Shown here: in pieces, positions 1 through 36,501 of the stretch
Layout: each line of letters starts with the position of its first letter
Position numbering within the stretch: the first letter of the stretch is position 1
NCBI RefSeq assembly: GCF_036324505.1
Contig: NC_086363.1
Span: forward strand, 490,001 to 554,000
Length of the DNA stretch: 64,000 nucleotides
Direction of reading: 5' to 3'
From: Eleginops maclovinus
Lineage: Eukaryota; Chordata; Actinopteri; Perciformes; Eleginopidae
Notes under the pieces: model-generated
The model's input: only the letters and a program-made list of their open reading frames with translations
Database searches by the model: none
Told to the model about the DNA's origin: nothing
Program-made: the position numbers and the translations under genes

Positions 1-1243
1 CCAGCGACAGGAAGTTATCAAACCCTTCGACATCAAGTTATCAAACCCTCCGACAGGAAGTTATCAAACCCTCTGACAGGAAGTTATCAAACCCACCGAC
101 AGGAAGTTATCAAACCCTCCGACAGGAAGTTATCAAGCCCTCTGACAGGAAGTTATCAAACCCTCCAACAGGAAGTTATCAAACCCAGCGACAGGAAGTT
201 ATCAAACCCTCCAACAGGAAGTTATCAAACCCTCCAACAGGAAGTTATCAAACCCTCTGACAGGAAGTTATCAAACCCTCTGACAGGAAGTTATCAAACC
301 CTCCAACAGGAAGTTATCAAACCCTCTGACAGGAAGTTATCAAACCCTCCGACAGGAAGTTATCAAACCCTCTGACAGGAAGTTATCAAACCCTCGGACA
401 GGAAGTTATCAAACCCTTCGACAGGAAGTTATCAAACCCTCTGACAGGAAGTTATCAAACCCACCGACAGGAAGTTATCAAACCCACAGACAGGAAGTTA
501 TCGAACCCTCTGACAGGAAGTTATCAAACCCTCCGACAGGAAGTTATCGAACCCTCTGACAGGAAGTTATCGAAACCCTCCGACAGGAAGTTATCAAACC
601 CTCCGACAGGAAGTTATCAAACCCTCCGACAGGAAGTTATCAAACCCACAGACAGGAAGTTATCAAACCCTCAGACAGGAAGTTATCAAACCCAGCGACA
701 GGAAGTTATCAAACCCTCTGACAGGAAGTTATCAAACCCTCGGACAGGAAGTTATCAAACCCTCCGACAGGAAGTTATCAAACCCTCCGACAGGAAGTTA
801 TCAAACCCTCCGACAGGAAGTTATCAAACCCTCCGACAGGAAGTTATCGAACCCTCTGACAGGAAGTTATCGAACCCACCGACAGGAAGTTATCAAACCC
901 ACAGACAGGAAGTTATCAAACCCAGCGACAGGAAGTTATCAAACCCTCTGACAGGAAGTTATCAAACCCTCGGACAGGAAGTTATCAAACCCTCCGACAG
1001 GAAGTTATCAAACCCTCCGACAGGAAGTTATCAAACCCTCCGACAGGAAGTTATCAAACCCTCCGACAGGAAGTTATCAAGCCCACAGACAGGAAGTTAT
1101 CAAGCCCACCGATAGCAAGTTATCAAACCCTCCGACAGGAAGTTATCAAACCCTCGGACAGGAACTTATCAAACCCACCGATAGCAAGTTATCAAACCTC
1201 GGACAGGAACTTATCAAACCCTCCGACAGGAACTTATCAAACC
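1..1243 (+). repeat. 23-bp minisatellite, about 54 copies
   Basis: Consensus unit GACAGGAAGTTATCAAACCC followed by TCC, varying mainly in the last three to five bases (CTCC, CTCT, CACC, CAGC, CACA). The array enters from the left window edge, so its full length is unknown. The last units change GGAAGTT to GGAACTT or AGCAAGTT. Each standard unit contains an ETS-type core (AGGAAGT) touching a GATA-type site (TGATAA on the minus strand). Confidence 0.97.
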
Positions 1244-1937
1244 CTCCCCGCCCCCAAAGGATTCTGGGTAGAGAGCAGTGCTGTGCTGGGGGGACCAGAG
1301 GAAGCTGGTCTCTGGCTCCTCTCATCAGAACCTCGGCGCTCCAGCAGAGTGGACTTAATGTAATGCAGCTCCTGACATTAAAGGAAACTCGCCTCTTTGT
1401 CAGCCCGTGCGTCTGCTCCCCCCCCCCCCCCTCCATTTCCATACTGGGGAGGAAGGGGGGGGGGGGACAGAGCGAATAAAGAGAGCGATTCATGATCCTG
1501 CAGGCTGACATCTTGTGGATCTGAGGACTGGACGCTCTGCACCTTTAAACACCCCCCCCCCCTCTCAGCGCTGTACAGGGTCTGGAGGTTTGGTGAATCT
1601 AGGGTTGGGAAAGCCAGACTTTAAACTGGTCATTCTGGCCCCTGGGAAAGGACTTGTTGGGGGTGGTTATAGTTCCCGTGTCTCCGTTCTGTCCTCATGA
1701 TCGTATTTGGGTTTAAAGGACGGTGAATTAATGACGCTGTAGAGCTTCTGCTCACTGTTAGCATCACAGCCCAGTCACAGGGGAGCAGAACAAACAGTGC
1801 TGAATCTGAAATAAATAGTGACTGCAAAGACAAACAACAAACCTTCATAGAGAAGAACAAACACCGACAGAGACCGGGGTCGTCCAACAGAGACACCAGA
1901 GAAGCATTCAGAAGATAACACTGACATATCTGACCTG

Positions 1938-2872
1938 CAGGACTCTTTAAAGTAGAGACTCTACTGATATACACCTGAACATCAGCAGGAGAGGACTCTT
2001 TAAAGTAGAGACGCTACATACTGATATACACCTGAACATCAGCAGGAGAGGACTCTTTAAAGTAGAGACTCTACATACTGATATACACCTGAACATCAGC
2101 AGGAGAGGACTCTTTAAAGTAGAGACACTACATACTGATATACACCTGAACATCAGCAGGAGAGGACTCTTTAAAGTAGAGACTCTACATACTGATATAC
2201 ACCTGAACATCAGCAGGAGAGGACTCTTTAAAGTAGAGACGCTACATACTGATATACACCTGAACATCAGCAGGAGAGGACTCTTTAAAGTAGAGACTCT
2301 ACATACTGATATACACCTGAACATCAGCAGGAGAGGACTCTTTAAAGTAGAGACACTACATACTGATATACACCTGAACATCAGCAGGAGAGGACTCTTT
2401 AAAGTAGAGACTCTACATACTGATATACACCTGAACATCAGCAGGAGAGGACTCTTTAAAGTAGAGACTCTACATACTGATATACACCTGAACATCAGCA
2501 GGAGAGGACTCTTTAAAGTAGAGACACTACATACTGATATACACCTGAACATCAGCAGGAGAGGACTCTTTAAAGTAGAGACACTACATACTGATATACA
2601 CCTGAACATCAGCAGGAGAGGACTCTTTAAAGTAGAGACTCTACATACTGATATACACCTGAACATCAGCAGGAGAGGACTCTTTAAAGTACAGACACTA
2701 CATACTGATATACACCTGAACATCAGTAGGAGAGGACTCTTTAAAGTAGAGACTCTACATACTGATATACACCTGAACATCAGCAGGAGAGGACTCTTTA
2801 AAGTAGAGACTCTACATACTGATATACACCTGAACATCAGCAGGAGAGGACTCTTTAAAGTGGAGACAGAAT
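1938..2872 (+). repeat. 57-bp minisatellite array A, about 16 copies
   Basis: Unit in plus orientation: GGACTCTTTAAAGTAGAGAC, then TCTACATACTGATATACACC, then TGAACATCAGCAGGAGA. The main variable site is after GAGAC (TCTAC, ACTAC or GCTAC). The first copy is 4 bp short. Since 57 is three times 19, long ORFs arise on the minus strand (repeating STLKSPLLLMFRCISVC); these are artefacts of the period. The same unit forms array B in the opposite orientation at 56207-58122. Confidence 0.97.
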
Positions 2873-2971
2873 AGTTTCTCCTCATGCTGTTCTATGTTCG
2901 TGCCCCCCCCCCCATTATAATCAGACTCCAGCTGCAGGTGGAGATCAGATACTCCTCTAATTAAACACATT

Positions 2972-2972
<1 letters not shown>

Positions 2973-3049
<77 letters not shown>
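2973..3049 (+). repeat. (CA)n microsatellite, about 38 units
   Basis: Uninterrupted CA repeat 100 bp past the 57-bp array A. Confidence 0.97.
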
Positions 3050-3052
<3 letters not shown>

Positions 3053-3080
3053 AGATGTAAAATAACAGGCTGCTGACAGG

Positions 3081-3084
<4 letters not shown>

Positions 3085-3112
<28 letters not shown>
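3085..3112 (+). repeat. (GT)n microsatellite, 14 units
   Basis: Short GT repeat, 35 bp from a CA repeat on the other side, so the two are complementary and close. Confidence 0.9.
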
Positions 3113-3369
3113 CAGACACCTGCAACAACCCCTCCTTTGATAGTTTTCTGATTCCTTTTTGGTCCCCGGTTTATTTATCCGACCGTTTTATCCAAAGACA
3201 TGAAGCAATAGTTTAATCCTGAAGGAGCGTTTGGATTATTTTAAAATGTATTGTTACATATTTGTTAGATGTGTTATTTTCAAAACATGTATTACCTGCT
3301 GTTTGAACCTGCAGAAAGCATCCTGCAGGTTCAAAGTAAGTATGGTTTATGGTATTAACAGCCTCTATC

Positions 3370-3371
<2 letters not shown>

Positions 3372-3433
<62 letters not shown>
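3372..3433 (+). repeat. (GT)n microsatellite, about 31 units
   Basis: Uninterrupted GT repeat in the region downstream of VTA1. Confidence 0.96.
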
Positions 3434-3435
<2 letters not shown>

Positions 3436-6400
3436 ACATGGAGGACAAAGCTGCAGCAGATCTGATTTAAAGAACACAACTCTTCTCCTCCAGGTTTGAG
3501 GTCCAGCTTAAACTTTACATGTTCACTCTGAGTGAGAACACCTGGACGGGCTGCAGATGTTTCAGAGTCCAGCAGCTGACAGAAGAATAAACCTCCAGCA
3601 CTAAATGAAGCTGCTTCTCTGGAGGTTAAATCACACCTCAGGTAACCTGAAGCTGCAGGGGGTCTGATTCAAACAGTCCCCAGAACATTTTGTACGTTAA
3701 AGCAGAAAAGAGGAGTTTTATGGAAACAGCGGAACGAGCTGCAGCAGCACGAGACAGATGCACTCTGAAGGCTCTTAATCTCACACTCATTAAAGCCTCA
3801 TCAGAGCTCAACACAACATTGTGTACGTTAAAGAAGAAAAGTCAAGAGTTGAGTTTAAGAGGAAAGAGAAGTCTGGAAACATCTGATGTTTCAGAGTCTG
3901 ACAGAAAACAGGACATGTTTACATGAAAAAGCTGCTTTTCTGCTTTTTTTAAGGGCGAATAAAAGACCAGAGCTGGAGTGGATCTGATCTAAAGAACTGG
4001 AGCTCACATCAGCTTTGAGCTCCGGTTTAAAGAGTGAATGTAAAGAAAAGTATGAAGACACCTCGACAGGCTGTGGGTAATTCAGAGTTTAGAAGATCGA
4101 AGACACAACCCTCCAGCAGTACATGCTTCTGTCCTACAGTGGATCTAACGGAGAGTTCAGGGCGCCACAGCTCCCGCAGATTTACTGGGGCTCCCCAAAC
4201 TGTTTTTCCATTACAACTTAAACGCTTAGGGTCCCGTTCAGGGTTCAGGGTTCAGGGCAAAGCATTTCTGAAGACAAACACTTCAGAAGCACTAAATGTT
4301 TCCATCATGAAGTGGATTTACTGCATTTAAATCCCTTCAGAGGAAGAGTTCAGGCACCACAGCTGGAGCTGACCCGCCCAGAGGAGCGTCTCTCGGTCCG
4401 GGGGAACCGGGTCTCTGATGGAGGCTCAGTACTCACATGTTCAGAGGAGCTGGTCCTCCTGCAGACTCATCGTCCTCCTCAAAGCCTCGGAAAGTCTCTC
4501 TGCTTTCAGGTTCTCCTCTCCGCGCAAAGTCTCCAAAGTCTCCAAACCGAGGAACCAGCAGCGTGTCCGCAGCGGTGCGCGCTTCTCTGACCGGGACCTC
4601 CCGGCGGGGCGGGGACAAAACTAGAGGGGTTTTCTTTTTTCCAGTTTTTCTTTTTTACTTTAAAAAACAATTAGTGTATTGTTGTTGCACTATTGTTGGC
4701 TTCTTTTTATTTGTGGTCATTTGTATTTATTTATTATTATCATTTTGAAGTGTATTCGTTGACGGCCGGGGAGCCAGAGCCGGATCTGAAGGACAACAGT
4801 CCTCAAAATGCCTCCAGTATTTATTGCTTTTCTTCAGGATATGAACATATACAAAAAAGCCAAACTCTTTTTCCAATTTCTAAACTCCTTCATTCCTGAG
4901 GGGTTTAAAAGTGTAATGAATTCAGTGAACCTTCAGTTCTCCTCAAAGCAGTAACAGAAAAGAGACCGCAGGGATTTTGAGTTTTTCCACCTGACTACAG
5001 AGGATCTCTGGAGGGAGTCCTTTCAAAATAAAAGCCCTCGTCTGGATGTGTAGAGGGAACAGACCCTTGATGACAGACTTGGACTGTATTGGTTGTGAAG
5101 GAGGAGGCTGTGGCTCTGCTCCTCTGGGTGTTTTTTGACGAACGTTGGAGATAACTGATCAGAACAATGGACGCCTGAACGCAGCGGAGCCTCATTTGAC
5201 TCCAAACGTCACCCGGTGACTTCCTGCTGATAAAAGCTGACAGATTATCATCATGGAGGATGAAGGGAGAACTGTGTGTAGGAACCAAAGACAGCAGCGG
5301 CAGGGAGGGCTCTTTAAAACGTGTCTTTCAATGAGGGGCCACAGACCGGAAGTGGGACAGAGTTTAGAGACGACAGACTCGATACCGTGTCTTTAATTCC
5401 TCTTTAATTTCAACGATTTTGAGAGAAACGTTTGATTTATAATCCAGTAAATAAACAGGATTTCGTTATATTTATAGAGAAACACAGCAAGTTCTGTCCC
5501 TGGATTTCAAAATAAAAGCAGTTTTGAAACAGAGGACTGGAATCAAATCAAAGGTTTATCAAATGATCCAAGACCCCACCAGCCCGGCAACACACTACTC
5601 CTTCTGCTGCCAGGCGGTCCCGCAGCATCAGGACCAAAACCACCAGACTCAGGGAGGGTTTCCTCTTCGTTTCTTACACTGTTTTATTTGTTTTGTGTTC
5701 TATAGGAGCCTGAGAGCATATCTACTGTCCTGTGCACATGATGATACAGCCTTTGAATCTCGAATCAAGATCCTAAATGTCAAAAACAAACCGGATGTTG
5801 TTCTGTTTTCTGAAAATGAAAACAGATGTGTGACCTTTTGAGGAGAGTTCTGGTACTTTCAAACCTTTATTGTGAAGAGCAACTTCCCTTTATTGTGAAA
5901 AGGTTAAAGGGAAGTTCCTCTAACGGGCAGAACACCAAACACAAATGTCCAAAACAAACTGAGGCTCGTTAAAGATAAAAATACTGAACGGGGATGGAAA
6001 ATAATTCCCCACGAAGCAGAGGAACGTTTTCCCCCTTTAAACTGAGACGGAGATTAAAAATAGAGACACGTTCAGATAAAGATATGTTTGCTTTATGGCT
6101 ATAAAATATATCTTCAATGTTTCTGCAGGACTCCCAGAAATGATTCGGGTTGATCACGGAGGTTTTATTTATCATTTACTGGGAATACTTTTTATTTCCT
6201 GGTGGTTTTTCTCCTCTACCCGTGTTCATGAATGCACCACGTACACCAGGGCTGATGTGTGAACCTGCTTGGGAATAAACCTGGTTCTGGTTCTGATTCT
6301 AAAAACCAGTTTCCTTAATATTTGTTTTCAAAACTTGAACTATAATCAAATTCAAAATGAACAACAATACGTTGACATGGAAACACAGATCATGACTGAT

Positions 6401-6724
6401 CAAAGGAGGGAACACGTCAGCTTTAACAGAAGCGGCTTTGCAGAGATGCACATTTCATTATGTGGAGAGGGTAAGAACAGAGGAGGCAGCGACAACATTT
6501 CACACATTTTATTCAAATAAATCAACGAGGCTCCGACAGATCTGGGTTTGAAGTCCAGAAAAACTCAAAATGCACCAGAGCAAAGAAAATAAATCGTCAT
6601 ACACAGAGAGAGAAACACGTCAAATGAAATAATTCAGAGCGAAACAGGAAGCAGTGCGAGGACGACTCCAGCAGGGCCAGTACAGATTCAACCGTGTTTC
6701 TCCAGGAGCGTTTTATCTGGTACA
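3434..6724. other. Gene-free stretch downstream of VTA1
   Basis: No ORF with a recognised domain and no splice-consistent exon. It contains diverged internal repeats around 3480-4090 (GTTTCAGAGTC, AAAGCTGCTTTTC phrases) and a small GC-rich patch at 4400-4620. Nothing else is supported. Confidence 0.6.
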
Positions 6725-6870
6725 CAGGGAGTTCAATTAACGCTCTGCTGCGATTGGACAACCGCCTAGAGTTGTCCCGCCCCTTAGCCTATCACGATCA
6801 ATAAGTCAGAGCGCTAGCCAATAAGAGGGGAGACATTTTACAGATAGGAGAAGACATTTTAAATCTGAAT
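6725..6870 (+). repeat. Dispersed repeat family 1, fragment a
   Basis: GCGATTGGACAACCGCCTAG, CCCGCCCCTTAGCCTATCAC and GCGCTAGCCAATAAGAGG look like parts of a non-coding repeat I recall as frequent in percomorph genomes. It fits with the segment at 8131-8290, which has the CTGATTGGTCAACGGCTTAA part. The class is unknown, possibly a non-autonomous DNA element. Confidence 0.55.
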
Positions 6871-7916
6871 ACTTCTGTAAACGATTTCAACTTCTGACGG
6901 TTTCGATGTTTCTGTGTCACGTGGAGCGCCTGTCAGTTTCAGAGTCACAGTGAGGCACAGCAGCTGATCAGTGATGGGTCAGTTTACAGAATCAGGTCAG
7001 ACAAACAGGAAGAGGATTAGGGCAACGTGTGAGTTTTGAGATCTGACCAAAAGTGATTTTTTGGAAGGGAGTTCTGAGGAAAGATCTGAATTTGGAGAAG
7101 AGACGGAACTGAGAGAATTCTGCTCTCAGTTTTTTCAAAATTCCAACGTTACTCTTCGAATCATAAAAAACGTTAGGTCGGATTGGTTGGTTTCTCATGT
7201 GGCCCTATTCCTGTAAGGCTGAACATCAAAATAGTGTTTGGACATTTTAACCAAAGGTCATCCGTCCTGCAGAGAGGAGGCAGCACGTCTGCGGGGAGGG
7301 TCAACACGTGTTCCTTTATTTCACATCTCTTTTTATGACGCTACGATACCGTCCGCTGCAGGATACCGCGCTTCATAGCAGAAAACTAAACATGGAACTT
7401 TTTGAGTTATGCTTTTTTAAAGTGTAATTCTTCTATTCGGCCGGCTCCTTAATGACCTTCACAGTCTGATTTCAGAATGAGTTTCTTTGTTGTCTTTGTT
7501 GCAGAATCAATTTTTAGTTAGGTTACCCTCCAAAAATCCGGAGAAATCGGAGAAAAAATAATCAAAAACGTTGAATCAACTTCTGCTTTCGGCCTTTTTC
7601 TACTAACCTTCCAGTTCTTAAAGGTCTTTGCATGTCATGTTATAATCCGATCTGTGGTGTCACTGCTTTACTGCTTTTAATCAATGACATTCATTGCCTG
7701 ATGTGTTTTACAGAACCTCTCATGCATGTTGATTTTTGATGTGCAAAAAGGAGCTGCAACTCAGAGGAATAAAATAATGTACTTAATGAAGCTTTGCCCT
7801 TCAAACTGAAGTCATTATGACCAGTCAGTGAACACACCATCGTTCAGACCGATATTCATCACTGTGTGTGAGGCAGAGGGGGGGTGAGGGTGAGGATGAG
7901 GATGAGGAGGAAGGCT

Positions 7917-33573
<25,657 letters not shown>

Positions 33574-33659
33574 GGCTGATTAAAACACACAGAAACACAC
33601 AAAACCACGATTCAGTTTCAGAGAGAAAGAGCCCCTCCGTGTTGTTGTTGTTAGCAAGT

Positions 33660-33725
33660 GTTCCTTACTTCCGGGTGTGCAGCCAATGGGAGCGGCCGCC
33701 TACAATGGGACAGGTGACGTCACAC
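33660..33725 (-). promoter_or_regulatory. Candidate VTA1 proximal promoter: ETS, CCAAT and CRE motifs
   Basis: About 95-150 bp upstream of the VTA1 ATG lie an ETS-type site (CCCGGAAGT on the minus strand, 33667-33675), a CCAAT box (33683-33687) and a palindromic CRE, TGACGTCA (33715-33722). No TATA box is seen. The combination is typical of TATA-less housekeeping promoters; the role is inferred from motifs and position. Confidence 0.55.
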
Positions 33726-33746
33726 AGATGTTAGGTGCGGCAACTT

Positions 33747-33822
33747 GATCAGAATCCCTTTATCCGTCCCACAGAAGATCAGAATCCCTTTATCCGTCCC
33801 ACAGAAGATCAGAATACCTTTA
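33747..33822 (+). repeat. 30-bp duplication, 2.5 copies
   Basis: GATCAGAATCCCTTTATCCG followed by TCCCACAGAA, twice in tandem, then a partial diverged copy. A related phrase (CAGAATACCTTTAATAGTCC) appears at 53806, suggesting a dispersed family. Confidence 0.85.
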
Positions 33823-34343
33823 TTAATCCAAACTGGGAAGTGTTTGTGTTCCAGCAGCGTTTAATAAATAAAATCAGTGTTGAATTGTGAGTAGAGTGTG
33901 GGGCAGCGGGTTGAATAAACATGAAATTACATATTCACATAATAACATCCAGATTATTGTTGGAATGGACCACCTAAGAAGTAGATCAGGTAGGATGGTT
34001 CTCAAGAGAACTGATCAAGCTTATAAACGAGATCAGCGCCACGGTATATACATTAATAATAACTTCTCAGCTCACTATGTCCTGTTTTTGTACTGATGTA
34101 TGCTATGCAACTGCATATCATCACCCCACAGTTATGCACATACGTCTCAGAGTTGTTTAAAATGCAGTTCTCCTCTCAAGCTGTACCCACCCTGTCTCTC
34201 CATAAACATGCTCTGTGCAGTTTTACACTGAACCAGATCCGTGAGCCTCGTTGACTTTAAGAATAAGGAATTGGGGTGTTCCAGATACCATTGTTCATTG
34301 TTTTTGTAATATGCATAATAGGTTGGTTCAGTAAGAATGTCCC

Positions 34344-34820
<477 letters not shown>

Positions 34821-35283
34821 CACTGAAAGGTTTACTTTAATTAAATGTTTTAAGTCAACAGATTTCACATTAATTAGCTCAAAGCAATTCAAGAAGTTGA
34901 AATGATTACACTTAATATTATTATTTCAACGAACCATTTCAGTAAAGTCAACCTTTCAGTTCCGCAGCGCCTCTCAGCCTCTCCTTTGTCCCCATCCTTG
35001 TCAAGGGCCTGCGTTTATTTTGAAAATCCAGGGGACAGGAAGCAGGCGCCGCTGTGTTTCTCGCGGTGACTGTTGACCCGCAGGTTCCCGCACTGCTGGC
35101 ATGAGTTTGGTCTCCCTGAGTGGAATAAAAAAGCGGGGGAATGAACAACACGCCGCCCGGATTACGGTTGGTGTGTGGACTTCCATTTTATTTCACTTTG
35201 TCCAGGTTTTGGTTTTGGCAAGTCTTTATTTTTAATGGGTTTTATTTCTGCGTGTGTGTTCTCAAGGCTCTTCAGAATTATTG

Positions 35284-35286
<3 letters not shown>

Positions 35287-35324
<38 letters not shown>
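35287..35324 (+). repeat. (GT)n microsatellite, 19 units
   Basis: GT repeat 440 bp upstream of the gje1 start. Confidence 0.93.
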
Positions 35325-35326
<2 letters not shown>

Positions 35327-35731
35327 CACTGTGGGTGATTGTTGTTTAGTCAGTTAGCTTTATGACTAGAAACTTTGTATCATCACATTTTAAAAGAGGT
35401 GAGTTTATTCTAATGATCATTAAAGCTCAGGTGCTTTTCAAAATAAAAGCTCAAAGCCTTTCTTTCTAACTGGCTCGTGCACCGGTCATTGTGTTGGCCC
35501 CTCTCCCTGCATTGTGTGCCGCTGGAGTTTGTGTTTTTCGCTGACATAGTTCTGTAGGGATTAGGGACCACATGACCCCCTGCCCCTGACCCATTGTCCG
35601 GTCCTCTGTCTCAATTGATGGAGGGATGAAAGGCAAAAAAAAAAAAAATGCATTGACATGGCTTTCAGAGCAGGGGGGGGGGGGCTGCAGAGTGTGAGGC
35701 CTTCCTGTTGTTTAGCTGCAGCAAACCGGCC

Positions 35732-35794
35732 ATGAGCGAGAGGAAACAGCCGGAGGAGGAACATGTCTTTAAACTACATCAGAAACTTCTATGA
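35732..35794 (+). promoter_or_regulatory. Upstream ORF overlapping the gje1 start
   Basis: An ATG in good context (GCC before it) opens a 20-codon ORF, out of frame with gje1, that runs through the gje1 ATG and stops at 35792-35794. If this stretch is 5' UTR it would reduce initiation at the main start. The transcription start is not known. Confidence 0.35.
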
Positions 35795-35801
35795 AGGATG
35801 C
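35763..35801 (+). CDS. gje1: gje1 coding exon 1
   Basis: Encodes residues 1-13 (MSLNYIRNFYEGC), ending at TGC|GTGAGT. The ATG has A at -3. An overlapping upstream ORF begins at 35732 in another frame. Confidence 0.93.
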
Positions 35802-36465
35802 GTGAGTATCACAAGCAGATCTGTCTCTCAGGAAGGCTTTAGCTTCATGTGCAGCAGATATGGAAACGACAGAGACCCTCCAACGATGCAACACATGTAT
35901 ATATGAGACGTATGCAGGAGTCTGTAGACATGTGATCAGGTGGACCTGGAGGACCACTAAAGACTGCTTATTGTCATAATGTCTTCCAGACGGACACCCT
36001 TTATCCCCCTCTGGGTTTAACACACACACACAGATCAGTTTCTGTTCTCGGCTTCTAACCTGACTCCCTCTCCGCGTTGTGTGTTTCTAGCGTGTTTCCA
36101 TCTGTTAACATGACGAGTGTGTGCAGGAAGAGAGGAGATGTGCTTCCTCTGAATGGATTTTGTTTAAGCCTTCAAATCCTGCATTCATCTGGCGGACAAA
36201 AGCTATTTTCCCTTTGTCTGTGTGTGTGTCTGTGTGTGTGTCTGTGACTGTGTGTGTGTGTGTGTCTTTATGTCCATGTACATTGCTGTGTTTCATGTGT
36301 TGTGGCTTGAAAATGGGAATGCTTGTTTGTATGTCTCATGTGTCTGTGTTGTGAGATAAATATGTAATGCCCTTGTTTCCGTGTGTGTGTGTGTGTGACT
36401 ACCTATAGCTACATTAATGTCAGTGTGTAGTGCATTGCATAATGTATATATGCGCTCTTACCTAA

Positions 36466-36501
<36 letters not shown>

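Noticed and set aside
1..1243. CRISPR-like regular repeats
   Set aside because: Units are directly contiguous with no unique spacers, and the DNA is vertebrate; it is a minisatellite.
1947..2885. 312-codon repetitive ORF in array A
   Set aside because: Same 57-bp period artefact; it reads STLKSPLLLMFRCISVC repeats and is unrelated to any protein I know.
4418..4748. Overlapping ORFs in a GC-rich patch
   Set aside because: Three frames are open because of base composition; no recognised protein and no paired splice sites.
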